Assembly: GCA_030589895.1 (NCBI GenBank)
Contig: JAUUZQ010000034.1
Span: 1-34,871, forward strand
DNA length: 34,871 bases
Direction: 5' to 3'
Source of the DNA: Bacteroidales bacterium
Lineage (GTDB): Bacteria; Bacteroidota; Bacteroidia; Bacteroidales; GCA-2748055
A program made the position numbers and the translations under genes. The notes under the pieces are model-generated. The model made no database searches. It had not been told where the DNA came from and was given only the letters and a program-made list of their open reading frames with translations. The first letter of the stretch is position 1; the number at the start of each line of letters is the position of its first letter. This document shows, one piece after another, positions 24,119 through 32,677 of this stretch.

Positions 24119-25153
24119 CTACATTAACACAATCCCGCTCTTCTTGCAATGATCATGCATCTGTCCAGGCCAGAGACTTGCCTGTACTTCTCCTATATGA
24201 GCTTTTCTGAGGAAATACATGCAGAGCCGCGATTGACCAATACCGCCACCAACTGATTCAGGGAAATCACCATTGAGTAAGCGTTTATGGAAGAATAGTT
24301 CTTTGCGCTTATTTTCCCCACGGATTTCCAATTGCTTAACAAGGGTTTCCTTGTCAACCCGAATTCCCATTGATGAAAGTTCAAATGCATGCTTCAATAC
24401 AGGATTCCAAACAACAATATCACCATTTAGACCTTTGTAACCATTGACTGTTTCAGTTGACCAATCATCATAATCAGGAGCCCGGCCATCATGTGGTTCA
24501 CCGGAAGGCAGGTCATGACCTATTCCAATGATAAATACTGCTCCATGTTCTTTTGTGATAATATTTTCACGCTCCTTTGAAGTGAGATCGGGGTAGGCTG
24601 CCTCTAACTCTTCAGCATGAACAAAATGAATCTTCTCCGGTAGAATAGGAATTATTTCGGGATGGTTTTCATAGACAATAAATTCCGTACGCTTCATGAC
24701 GGCATATATTCGATTCACAATATCCTTTAGATAATCCAGCGTACGATCCTCCGGCATAAGTATTTTTTCCCAGTCCCACTGATCCACATATATCGAATGT
24801 AAATTATCCAACTCCTCATCCGGTCTTAGCGCATTCATGTCAGTGTACAAACCATAAGAATTAGCTATCTCATAATCTGCCAGCATCATTCTTTTCCACT
24901 TTGCCAAAGAGTGTACTATTTCAGCTTCAGTTTCATCCATGTCCTTAATGGGAAACTTCACTGCTCGCTCAGTCCCGTTAAGATCATCATTAATTCCAGT
25001 TCCTTTCTGTACAAACAGAGGTGCAGAAACTCTGCGTAATTTCAACTCCGCAGCCAAATTCAATTCAAAGAAATCCTTGATCATCTTAATGGCTTTTTCA
25101 GTCTGTTTAAGTGTAAGTGAAGATTTATAACCTTCTGGGATTGTAAGTTTCAT
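24119..25153 (-). CDS. asnA: Aspartate-ammonia ligase
   Basis: A 344-residue ammonia-dependent asparagine synthetase (AsnA), making asparagine from aspartate, ammonia and ATP. Family segments are LKLRRVSAPLFVQKGTGIND, HSLAKWKRMML, TDMNALRPDE with SIYVDQWDWE, and GIGQSRLCM near the C-terminus. The length is normal for AsnA of Bacteroidota and related phyla. It converges with the MFS gene, whose stop lies 32 bases beyond its own stop. The 100 AT-rich bases upstream contain its promoter but no clear element. Confidence 0.95.
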   Translation of the reverse strand: MKLTIPEGYKSSLTLKQTEKAIKMIKDFFELNLAAELKLRRVSAPLFVQKGTGINDDLNGTERAVKFPIKDMDETEAEIVHSLAKWKRMMLADYEIANSYGLYTDMNALRPDEELDNLHSIYVDQWDWEKILMPEDRTLDYLKDIVNRIYAVMKRTEFIVYENHPEIIPILPEKIHFVHAEELEAAYPDLTSKERENIITKEHGAVFIIGIGHDLPSGEPHDGRAPDYDDWSTETVNGYKGLNGDIVVWNPVLKHAFELSSMGIRVDKETLVKQLEIRGENKRKELFFHKRLLNGDFPESVGGGIGQSRLCMYFLRKAHIGEVQASLWPGQMHDHCKKSGIVLM

Positions 25154-25254
25154 ATTGTAATTATTTTAACGTTACAAATAACAGATTTTAATTTTAGAAA
25201 TCAAAATGGTTTCAGATTGAAATTTGTAGAATACGTAAAATAAGTGGATATTTC

Positions 25255-26178
25255 TTATTTCTGAAGACTCCTCACCCAATCATTACACAACTCCGGCCAA
25301 GCTGCAAGATGCCCCTGATCCAATGCCAGCGAAAATCCATGTCCACCGTATGGATAAATATGCATTTCAGCCGCTACATTATTTTCAATCAAAGCCTTAT
25401 AATAGATAATACTGTTCTCAACCGGGACTGCTTTATCATCGGAGGAATGGAACAGTATTGTTGGAGGTGTATCTTCTGTTACCTGTAGCTCATTTGAAAA
25501 ATATTCCATCAAAGTAGAATCTTCTCCAACCAAAGCCTTACGTGAACCGGAATGTTGAAACTCTCCGGTAAAAGAGATCACAGGATACATTAATATTGAA
25601 AAATCTGGCCGACAACTCAGTTTTTCAACAGGATCATCTGAGTCAGCATTCCCTGCATCATAATGAGTACTTAGCGAAGATGCCAGGTGACCACCGGCAG
25701 AAAACCCCATGATTCCAATTCTTGCAGGATCAATCCCCCACGCTGAAGCTTTATAACGAACTGTACGCATAGCCCGCTGCGCATCCATCAAGGGACTCTT
25801 ATAAGGTTCAATCTGACTCTCAGAAGTAGGAAGTCGATACTTTAAGACAATAGCTGCCACACCTTTTGAATTCCAATATTCCGCAATGGCTTCCCCTTCC
25901 CAATCATAAGCAAGAATATGGTAGCCTCCTCCCGGACAGATAATAACGGCATCACCTGTCATTTCTGAACTCTCAGGCAGGTATACCCTGATATCCGGAA
26001 TCTGGACTTTACTTATACGAACAATATTTGTTGTATCCCAGACTTCCTGTTCTCCCACATCCTGGTAATTTGGGATTTCACCATCAGGGTAGAGATTCAT
26101 TGAGAATGGTTGAGTAGTATTATCACATGAACACATTACAAAAATATATGTTAAAAAAATGGCTGCTAAAAACTTCAT
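25255..26178 (-). CDS. Lipoprotein alpha/beta hydrolase (esterase)
   Basis: A 307-residue hydrolase with a lipoprotein-type signal (IFVMCSC, anchor Cys18). Alpha/beta hydrolase landmarks are an oxyanion CPGGGY, the nucleophile elbow GFSAGG (Ser160), the acid in HSSDDKAVP (Asp247 or Asp248) and the base His280 in GGHGFS. The sequence is of the acetyl-xylan or carbohydrate-esterase type common in Bacteroidota polysaccharide use; acyl removal from glycans is a fair guess. Minus strand, 101 bases from the asnA start. Confidence 0.88.
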   Translation of the reverse strand: MKFLAAIFLTYIFVMCSCDNTTQPFSMNLYPDGEIPNYQDVGEQEVWDTTNIVRISKVQIPDIRVYLPESSEMTGDAVIICPGGGYHILAYDWEGEAIAEYWNSKGVAAIVLKYRLPTSESQIEPYKSPLMDAQRAMRTVRYKASAWGIDPARIGIMGFSAGGHLASSLSTHYDAGNADSDDPVEKLSCRPDFSILMYPVISFTGEFQHSGSRKALVGEDSTLMEYFSNELQVTEDTPPTILFHSSDDKAVPVENSIIYYKALIENNVAAEMHIYPYGGHGFSLALDQGHLAAWPELCNDWVRSLQK

Positions 26179-26237
26179 AATTCGATTTTTATCAGAATGT
26201 ACTAACTGTCAGATTTAATCTTAAAAACAAAAGTAAT

Positions 26238-26284
26238 AAAAACACCTGAACAGATGCCTGGCCAAGCTCAGATTAAAATAAGAA
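26238..26284. repeat. Dispersed intergenic repeat, copy 1
   Basis: About 47 bases matching 27958-28004 in the same orientation with few mismatches. The shared core contains CAGATG and GCCAAGCTCAGATTAAAA. CTGAAC and GCTCAG can nearly pair around an intervening loop. Both copies are followed by an A-run and a hairpin. Nature unknown; probably a small dispersed intergenic element. Confidence 0.55.
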
Positions 26285-26294
26285 GTTATAAAAA

Positions 26295-26322
26295 AAAAAG
26301 GCTCTCTTTCGAAAACCTTTTT
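26295..26322 (-). terminator. Rho-independent terminator
   Basis: On the minus strand AAAAAGGTTTTC pairs with GAGAGCCTTTTT over 12 pairs, including two G-T pairs, around a GAAA tetraloop, and a run of Ts follows. It lies 43 bases beyond the stop of the minus-strand gene at 26365-26847. Confidence 0.75.
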
Positions 26323-26364
26323 CTTAACGGGTATAAGTTTAATTTTTTTCTTGAAAAGACAGGT

Positions 26365-26847
26365 CTATTTGGTTTGCATTTCTGGTAAGAAACATGCAAT
26401 AAGCTCTACCGCTTGTTTCTTTTCAATCCTTTTTTTCGAACTAAGAATTGTCTGATCCTGATATTTTTCATGATCAAATACATTATGAGCAGTTGGATTT
26501 GAGAACATTACTTTTCTTACTCCAAATCCATTTTTAGTACAGTCATAAAACATTGTAAAATTGCTGGTATAAGCAATATAAGATTTGCATCTACCTTCTG
26601 TATTTACAGCAATTTTGAGGTTCATTGCAGGATTATCATAATATACCTTGTATACTTCGTACTCCTGACCTTGAAAGTGAAAGATGTCATTTGTAGTTCT
26701 TACTACAAAATTACCTGCTTCAGAATTTGAAATTCCTGATGTGTACATATCAGTGGTTTCACCATCTGCAAGTACAACTGTTGTCGTCATGACAAGGACT
26801 ATAGCCATTGTCATTAATCTTGAAATTAAACTAACCTTTGTTTTCAT
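26365..26847 (-). CDS. Small secreted protein
   Basis: A 160-residue protein with a signal peptide (RLMTMAIVLVMTTTVVLAD). The mature part shows VYKVYYDNPAMNLKIAVN, a pair of cysteines (GRCKSY and FYDCTK) that could form a disulfide outside the cytoplasm, and a C-terminal Lys-rich helix KKRIEKKQAVELIACF. I do not recognise a family. It has a terminator downstream and a possible sigma-54-type promoter upstream, so it looks like a regulated single gene. Confidence 0.68.
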   Translation of the reverse strand: MKTKVSLISRLMTMAIVLVMTTTVVLADGETTDMYTSGISNSEAGNFVVRTTNDIFHFQGQEYEVYKVYYDNPAMNLKIAVNTEGRCKSYIAYTSNFTMFYDCTKNGFGVRKVMFSNPTAHNVFDHEKYQDQTILSSKKRIEKKQAVELIACFLPEMQTK

Positions 26848-27243
26848 AGCTAAAATTATTAGTTGATGTTTGAATCCCTTTACAAACTATTCTGTTGCCT
26901 GATGAAATTCACATATCATGCCAAAGCGCCTAACTAATTATTTTACAGGTTTTTAGTCGTTTTTTAGAATTGTGAAATTCTGTTAAAATTGTCCGAAAGT
27001 GTACAATTCTGTTCGAAATGAAAGAAAATAGAAGCTATATTGTAATAGCTCTTTTAATTGTCAGCATTTGATAAGTATAAATAATTAATCTCATCAAAGA
27101 TAAGTTTCCGCAATTTATTCTTACACTGAACTTTATGGATTTCTCTTCCCATTGCCTGATTTTTTTGTAACTTGTTCTCCGTATCCTGACATACCTATGT
27201 TGAAACTCTCTTCTATTATTTGAAACTTTATTATTTCACAGAG
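26848..27243. other. 396-base divergent regulatory region
   Basis: No gene seen. It separates two divergent genes for secreted proteins. It holds two TGTnCGAAA repeats 20 bases apart (26990 and 27010), two AATTCTGTT repeats 29 bases apart, an inverted repeat AGCTAT-N6-ATAGCT (27033-27050) and an imperfect sigma-54-like element on the minus strand (26909-26924). No tRNA or leader structure was recognised. Confidence 0.55.
26909..26924 (-). promoter_or_regulatory. Imperfect sigma-54-like promoter
   Basis: On the minus strand TTGGCATGATATGTGA has the TGGCA-type -24 part and, ten bases after the GG, GA instead of the expected GC. It lies 62 bases before the start at 26847, with direct repeats about 65-110 bases upstream, an enhancer-like layout. 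The -12 mismatch makes this tentative. Confidence 0.25.
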
Positions 27244-27960
27244 ATGAAACGAATAATTCGCAAGTTTTCACTTTTAATCTTAGCTGTATCTTTATTTACA
27301 GTCTCGTACTCACAGAATCCTTCGACTATTATACTTGAGTCTCAGTTAACTGACATTGATGGAGAAATAGTTCAAAATGCAGCGCTTAAAACTTCCCTGA
27401 CAATTATCAATTCTGCCGGCGAACAGTGTTTTGAAAGGGAAGAGTTTACGACCACTAACAACCAGGGAATATTTCAATTGTCATTGCAGGATTTTGCTCC
27501 CCTGTTTATAAATAATTTCGAGTCAGGTCCTGTTGTCATTCAGCTAACAATTGTTTCAAATGACAATGGTAAATGGCTTGAGGAGGATGAATTTGAAGTC
27601 AAGTACCTGCTTAAATCGGAAATATTTGATGGTTTCATGGAGTATTCCATCACCAGAATGGAAGGACAAAAACTCAATTATGAGTACCAGTCTGATATCT
27701 GGATGTTCACCGACATTTATTATTTCGCATATATCAAAACTATGTTCCTCTTGAGCTTCAACGATGATATTACTGATCCTGAATCTCTTCTTCTGGCTGC
27801 AAAATCGATGTTCGATAAACCTGAAGCTGTTGAAGCTGATGAAGCTATTGAATCACCAGCACCTCCTCCATCACGTGGAATAAAGGGTGGATATGCCGTT
27901 GGAGGATATAACAAGACTGATGATGATTCAGAGGGCGACGGTGGAGATGATGACAATTAA
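27244..27960 (+). CDS. Secreted protein with acidic tail
   Basis: About 238 residues with a signal peptide (FSLLILAVSLFTVSYSQ). The mature part resembles the beta-rich fibre-like or adhesion domains in which SGTIILESQLTDIDGEI-like strands begin, but I cannot name the family. The C-terminus is low complexity: Ala/Pro/Glu-rich, a Gly-Tyr patch (GIKGGYAVGGY) and an Asp/Glu/Gly tail ending GGDDDN. Start ATG 27244 matches the signal peptide; a TTG at 27220 would add eight residues. Confidence 0.65.
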   Translation: MKRIIRKFSLLILAVSLFTVSYSQNPSTIILESQLTDIDGEIVQNAALKTSLTIINSAGEQCFEREEFTTTNNQGIFQLSLQDFAPLFINNFESGPVVIQLTIVSNDNGKWLEEDEFEVKYLLKSEIFDGFMEYSITRMEGQKLNYEYQSDIWMFTDIYYFAYIKTMFLLSFNDDITDPESLLLAAKSMFDKPEAVEADEAIESPAPPPSRGIKGGYAVGGYNKTDDDSEGDGGDDDN

Positions 27961-28004
27961 AACGCCTGAGCAGATGCACAGCCAAGCTCAGATTAAAAAA
28001 AGAA
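27958..28004. repeat. Dispersed intergenic repeat, copy 2
   Basis: Second copy of the element at 26238-26284. It starts at the stop codon of the preceding gene. CTGAGC and GCTCAG in this copy pair perfectly over six bases with a 14-base loop. A terminator hairpin follows at 28014. Confidence 0.55.
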
Positions 28005-28013
28005 ACTAAAAAA

Positions 28014-28053
28014 AAACTAACAGTATCAGGGCGAACCTTGATACTGTTAGTTT
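28014..28053. terminator. Strong bidirectional terminator
   Basis: An 18-pair stem (one G-T pair) with CGAA loop: left arm AAACTAACAGTATCAGGG, right arm CCTTGATACTGTTAGTTT, flanked by A-runs and T-runs. It lies between the convergent genes ending at 27960 and 28114 and would serve both. Confidence 0.85.
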
Positions 28054-28113
28054 AAAATGTTAATTTAGACTAATAAACCTGTATCGTTTATTTAGGACTA
28101 GTCATCACAATAT

Positions 28114-29118
28114 CTATTTCTTAGCCTTATCTGTCCCACCACCACTCTTAGAACCTGTTCCTTTTGAAATTGAATCCCTCATGGAGGTATCTGCCTCAAT
28201 ATTCTTGAACTTATAATAGTCCATGATTCCAAGGTTTCCACTTCTGAAAGCTTCGGCCATAGCCAAAGGTATCTCTACCTCAGCCTGAATCACATTGGCA
28301 CGAGCCTCCTGGGATTTGGCTTTCATCTCTTGTTCCAGAGCAACAGCCATAGCACGTCTTTCCTCTGCTTTCGCCTGGGCAATATTTTTATCAGCATTTG
28401 CCTGATCCATCTGTAGCACAGCTCCAATATTCTTTCCAATATCAATATCGGCAACATCGATAGAAAGAATCTCAAATGCAGTTCCGGCATCCAGTCCTTT
28501 TTCCAATACCATCCTTGAGATATTATCAGGATTCTCCAACACTTCTTTGTGAGATTTTGAACTACCTATAGAAGAAACAATACCTTCACCAACACGGGCA
28601 AGAACAGTCTCTTCACCCGCACCACCAACTAACTGCTTGATATTCGCTCTTACTGTAACTCTGGCTTTTGCAATCAGCTGAATTCCATCCTTGGCAACTG
28701 CAGTTACCGGGGGTGTATTAATCACTTGTGGATTTACCGACATTCTAACAGCCTCAAGAACATCACGCCCGGCAAGATCAATGGCAGTAGCCATATTAAA
28801 AGTCAAATCAATATTTGCTTTCATGGAAGACACAAGTGCATGAACAACCTGTTCAACTCTTCCACCTGCCAGGTAATGAGCTTCCAATTCATCACGTTTG
28901 ATATAGGCTAGTCCGGCTTTATGAGACTCGATCATAGACCTGACAATAACAGTAGGAGGAACTTTCCTCCAACGCATCAAAATAAGTTGTAAAAGAGAAA
29001 TTTTTACCCCGGAAAGCAATGCGGTAAACCACAAGCCAACAGGTATAAAATAAAGCAAAATCATTAGGCCAATTATACTGGCCACAACAATAACTATCCA
29101 TCCAAATTCAAAATCCAT
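28114..29118 (-). CDS. floA: Flotillin-like membrane scaffold
   Basis: A 334-residue FloA-type protein. An N-terminal membrane segment ([23 protein letters not shown]) precedes the SPFH-like core ([29 protein letters not shown]) and an Ala/Glu-rich helical domain ([20 protein letters not shown]), then a Gly/Ser/Lys tail. FloA organises membrane microdomains and works with an NfeD partner. The nfeD-like gene lies 7 bases upstream on the same strand, the usual pairing. Confidence 0.93.
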   Translation of the reverse strand: MDFEFGWIVIVVASIIGLMILLYFIPVGLWFTALLSGVKISLLQLILMRWRKVPPTVIVRSMIESHKAGLAYIKRDELEAHYLAGGRVEQVVHALVSSMKANIDLTFNMATAIDLAGRDVLEAVRMSVNPQVINTPPVTAVAKDGIQLIAKARVTVRANIKQLVGGAGEETVLARVGEGIVSSIGSSKSHKEVLENPDNISRMVLEKGLDAGTAFEILSIDVADIDIGKNIGAVLQMDQANADKNIAQAKAEERRAMAVALEQEMKAKSQEARANVIQAEVEIPLAMAEAFRSGNLGIMDYYKFKNIEADTSMRDSISKGTGSKSGGGTDKAKK

Positions 29119-29125
29119 AACTTAT

Positions 29126-29590
29126 TTATTTAATTGGTTTTACTAAAATACTTGTTCCTTCGACGGATACCACCTCTATCCCCGAGTGTTCATCAATATA
29201 TCCTTCAATAGACTTTGCCTCCCTTACCAGATCGTTGATAAGAATCTTTCCCATTGGAGCCAGCCTTGTAAGTGTTTCTCCCTTATCTCCCACCTTCATC
29301 TGATCTTCTGTTATGTCAAAATCAACCGTAGCTTCAATATTTGTCTTAAGCATCAGGCGTCGCCATGTTTTCGCACGCAGGGAGAAGGCAATTACGAAAA
29401 TACTCATTGCTAAAGTCCCGATAAGAAACCAAACTCCGGTGGTGGTTCCATAATCTTCAAAAGCTTTATATACGCCCAGCACGGTTAATACCAATCCCCC
29501 TATACCTGCAACTGTAATACCTGGTACAAGAAGAAACTCTATGACGAAAAGAATAATACCCAACAATATCAAAATTATAATTCCCGTCAT
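29126..29590 (-). CDS. NfeD-like membrane protein
   Basis: A 154-residue NfeD-type protein: three or four helices (IIILILLGIILFVIEFLLVPG, GIGGLVLTVLGVYKAF, GVWFLIGTLAMSIFVIAFSL), then a C-terminal OB-fold domain with GDKGETLTRLAPMGKILIND and the terminal SILVKPI. This domain partners with flotillins or SPFH proteins. It precedes floA in the same transcript. Confidence 0.9.
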   Translation of the reverse strand: MTGIIILILLGIILFVIEFLLVPGITVAGIGGLVLTVLGVYKAFEDYGTTTGVWFLIGTLAMSIFVIAFSLRAKTWRRLMLKTNIEATVDFDITEDQMKVGDKGETLTRLAPMGKILINDLVREAKSIEGYIDEHSGIEVVSVEGTSILVKPIK

Positions 29591-29602
29591 ATTTTAAAAG
29601 TT

Positions 29603-29884
29603 TTATTCTATTGTGGCATTCAGGCCTCTATCGACAAGTTCTTTTCGGATCTCCTTCAATTCATTCAGTTCTCCCTTGAGAACCTCACATTTTCCCTTGT
29701 AATGTGTAATCATCGCACACTGCTCGGCCTGGTTCATTGAATGCTTACACACGTCTACCAAGGTCTCCATCACAAATTCAAAGGTATTTATCTCATCATT
29801 ATGAAGCACCAGTAAGGATCCCTGCTGCTGATTCAACTCATCGGAATCAAGCTTTTGCGGCCGGCTGGAAAAGTTGCTGTCCAT
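29603..29884 (-). CDS. clpS: ClpS adaptor
   Basis: A 93-residue ClpS, the adaptor that delivers N-degron substrates to ClpAP. Conserved parts are LLVLHNDEINTFEFVMETLV, in which the Asn-Asp pair binds the N-terminal residue, and MITHYKGKCEV. The N-terminal 20 residues are flexible and Gln/Ser-rich. It is 12 bases upstream of nfeD, so all three genes may be one unit. Confidence 0.93.
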   Translation of the reverse strand: MDSNFSSRPQKLDSDELNQQQGSLLVLHNDEINTFEFVMETLVDVCKHSMNQAEQCAMITHYKGKCEVLKGELNELKEIRKELVDRGLNATIE

Positions 29885-30012
29885 CGTTTAATTTCTCTAA
29901 CTCAAATATAAGAAAAGAATCGATACATTAGATATGATAAGTGCACCTGATTAAATCAGAATTATAACTTGAATATTCCGCCACTTATAATCCGAATGGA
30001 AAAATCCAATAT

Positions 30013-32046
30013 CTACTTTTCAAGTTTCCGTACCTTTTCGAGTGTCAATTTTGAGCCATTGTACCAGGAGACTATAAAAGCCTGCTCGAATCCCGCACTT
30101 CTTACTATAGAAAGAGCATTGACCGCATCTGTGTATTTACTAAATTTCCCGGCATAGTACTTTGTCAGATTTCTTTCCGGAATAGTCTCGCCTGTAATGG
30201 GTGACAATCCCCCGAAAGCATCCGGAGCAATGGCCTTGGAAAAAGCACCCAGCTGGATCCGGTAAAAAGAACCTGCCGGGAGTGTTGTATTAACAGGAAT
30301 AGGATTTTGATATGAGTATGGAGACTCAGCCAGCATCACAAATCTGTTAAGTGACTTTGTGGTCTGAGGGAAATCTGCAACTGAAGTTTTTTCAAGCTTT
30401 TTCACCGGGGTCTGAACCTGAGGCGCTTCACTCACCTTCGGACTTATAACTTTCACCTCACTCTTTGATTTGTCCACGACAGGAGTCTCCGTATAAGTCT
30501 CCGTAAACCTGTATACTGTTATCTTGCTGATCACGGTGTCTTTTTCTATTGCATCAGGAATATCCTCGATTTTTTGCGGCTTATAATCGGCGATTTTCGC
30601 ATATAAATCGTCAGCCATTTTTTGTTCATTTATGGCTTTCTTCTCCCAAACCATGATCTGTTTCTGATAAAGCCAACGGTCATTTGGATCATCCGACTCT
30701 CTTACTTTTATTCGTGCATTTGTCGAAAGCTCAGTCAGGGAATCTGAAACAGTCTGATGCTTTAATGCACCGGAAACCATTGATTGATACTCGCTTCCTG
30801 AATCTGTGATTTGAGTTTTCACTTCTTTTATAATGTATGGAGTGCTTGTTACCTTCCTGACAGGTTCCTCAATTTTCTTTGTTTGCTCAGTCACTTGTGT
30901 TAACTCTACCTCTTCAAACACCTCTGCTGCCTTACCACCGAGCATAGAAATTTGTCTGATCTTTTCAGGCGTTTCAGATGCCAGCGAAATCTTTGGTTCA
31001 CTAAAATGAACACGATATACAGCTGTTGCAGAATCTGAACCACTTCTCCCTGTAAAAAACATCACCATTCCCAGGTCCTTTCCAGGCAGGAGAAGATAAT
31101 CATCAAATGCCGAATTAATAGGAAAGCCAAGATTTATTGGATCCGACCACTCTTTTCGATCTTCATCAAAATGAGACCGATAGAGATCAAATCCTCCTAT
31201 TCCTTCAAATCCATCGGAAGCAAAATATATATCCTTACTTACAGGGTCAAAATATGGAAGTATCTCATTTAACTCAGTATTGAGCTTTTGAACTGCTTTA
31301 ATATCAATCCATTTCCCGGTATTACCACGCTTTGCCTGAAATATCTGACTACCGTTTTTTCCACTCTTTTCATAAGCTGTGAAATAGACATAGGCACCAC
31401 GTTCAACTCTCTCCGGCATAAACATTAAACTATTTAGATCACCACGCTCCTCTCCTTCTGAAAAAAATGCATCCGGCTTCACCTCTAATCGTCCGCCCTT
31501 CATTCTCACCTGACTATATTGATCAGGGTCATACATATTCATTGAAGTAACATTGATTACCTCAAAAGGATTGTAAGACATGGTAATTCTGGAAGCTGCC
31601 TGGATAGATCTCACAAGCAATTTCGAATGCCTCTCCTTCGTCATGGCACGTGGTGCTTCTTTATCAAACTGAAGAAAATATTGCTTTGCTTTCTTAAAAT
31701 CATACATCTTCCTGTAAGCCTCTCCCAGATAAAAATAAACATCCTCAGGTACTCCCCTGGTGGAGGAAAAATGAAGCATCTCAATAGCAACCTCATAATC
31801 CTGATTCAATTCTACCATGCAAGCTCCACAATAATACCGGTACATTGGATCTCGAGGAAACTTATTCATCAGAATTTGATAATCAGACAGTGCCTGCTCA
31901 AAATTTCCATCCTCAAAACTTTCAAAAGCCTGATCCTTCAACTCCTGTTTTATGGCATCATCAATCTGACAATAAACCACCGTCATACCAGATATAAATA
32001 ACATGGAAAATACAAATATGATACGAAAGGAAATCACTCTAAACAT
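30013..32046 (-). CDS. TPR-PD40-SPOR secreted protein
   Basis: A 677-residue protein with a signal peptide (IIFVFSMLFISGMTVVYCQ). Residues 30-160 contain TPR-like repeats (AFESFEDGNFEQALSDYQIL, YFYLGEAYRKMYDFKKAKQY). Residues about 200-370 resemble PD40/beta-propeller blades (YFDPVSKDIYFASDGFEG, DDYLLLPGKDLGMVMFFTG). A long charged linker follows. The last 85 residues resemble a SPOR domain (GSFYRIQLGAFSK and the AVNALSIVRSAGFEQAFIV strand) which binds denuded peptidoglycan. The layout recalls PorE of type IX secretion, but with SPOR in place of OmpA. A cell-envelope role is likely. Confidence 0.8.
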   Translation of the reverse strand: MFRVISFRIIFVFSMLFISGMTVVYCQIDDAIKQELKDQAFESFEDGNFEQALSDYQILMNKFPRDPMYRYYCGACMVELNQDYEVAIEMLHFSSTRGVPEDVYFYLGEAYRKMYDFKKAKQYFLQFDKEAPRAMTKERHSKLLVRSIQAASRITMSYNPFEVINVTSMNMYDPDQYSQVRMKGGRLEVKPDAFFSEGEERGDLNSLMFMPERVERGAYVYFTAYEKSGKNGSQIFQAKRGNTGKWIDIKAVQKLNTELNEILPYFDPVSKDIYFASDGFEGIGGFDLYRSHFDEDRKEWSDPINLGFPINSAFDDYLLLPGKDLGMVMFFTGRSGSDSATAVYRVHFSEPKISLASETPEKIRQISMLGGKAAEVFEEVELTQVTEQTKKIEEPVRKVTSTPYIIKEVKTQITDSGSEYQSMVSGALKHQTVSDSLTELSTNARIKVRESDDPNDRWLYQKQIMVWEKKAINEQKMADDLYAKIADYKPQKIEDIPDAIEKDTVISKITVYRFTETYTETPVVDKSKSEVKVISPKVSEAPQVQTPVKKLEKTSVADFPQTTKSLNRFVMLAESPYSYQNPIPVNTTLPAGSFYRIQLGAFSKAIAPDAFGGLSPITGETIPERNLTKYYAGKFSKYTDAVNALSIVRSAGFEQAFIVSWYNGSKLTLEKVRKLEK

Positions 32047-32117
32047 ATTGCAGTTTTAAACGTTTAATATAAATTGTGCCTGCCCTAAAATTAGTAATTA
32101 TAATTCACTTTTAATGG

Positions 32118-32142
32118 AGTCAATTGTTAATAAACATTGACT
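32118..32142. promoter_or_regulatory. Inverted repeat upstream of bcp
   Basis: AGTCAAT and ATTGACT are separated by 11 bases, 45 bases before the bcp start and in the gap between divergent genes. Likely a dimer operator site; the regulator is unknown. Confidence 0.35.
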
Positions 32143-32186
32143 GAATATCACAACGATTACAATGAATCTTATTACTTTTACATATC

Positions 32187-32651
32187 ATGGAAAAATCTAT
32201 ACAACTCAATTCAGGTGAATCAGCTCCTATGTTTTCAGCACTTGACCAAAACGGAGAAATAGTCACTTTAGAGCAATATATTGGCAAAAAACTTGTACTT
32301 TATTTTTATCCCCGGGACAACACACCGGGATGTACTGCTGAAGCATGTAATTTAAGGGATAATTATTCTCAATTTTTAGAAAAAGGATATGAAGTAGTTG
32401 GTGTCAGTGGTGACAGCCAGAAATCGCACAAGAACTTTATCAGTAAATATAAGCTCCCTTTTAAATTAATTTCAGATGTTGATAAAAAACTGATGAAAGC
32501 TTATAATGCATGGGGCGAGAAAAAGTTATATGGAAAGAGTTACATGGGTGTCTTGAGGAAGACTTATATCATCTCTAAAGAGGGTATTATTGAAAAAATA
32601 ATAGAAAAAGTTAAAACAAAAGACCACACAACGCAGATATTTGAGGTTTAG
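32187..32651 (+). CDS. bcp: Thioredoxin-dependent peroxiredoxin
   Basis: A 154-residue Bcp/PrxQ peroxiredoxin that reduces hydrogen peroxide and alkyl peroxides. The active site is TPGCTAEACNLRD with peroxidatic Cys49 and resolving Cys54, the same spacing as E. coli BCP. The rest (YFYPRDNTPG, GVSGDSQKSHKNF) is standard. It is 26 bases upstream of recA and probably co-transcribed, giving a stress-response pairing. Confidence 0.95.
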   Translation: MEKSIQLNSGESAPMFSALDQNGEIVTLEQYIGKKLVLYFYPRDNTPGCTAEACNLRDNYSQFLEKGYEVVGVSGDSQKSHKNFISKYKLPFKLISDVDKKLMKAYNAWGEKKLYGKSYMGVLRKTYIISKEGIIEKIIEKVKTKDHTTQIFEV

Positions 32652-32677
32652 AACACATTAACAGGTAAAAAACAGTT

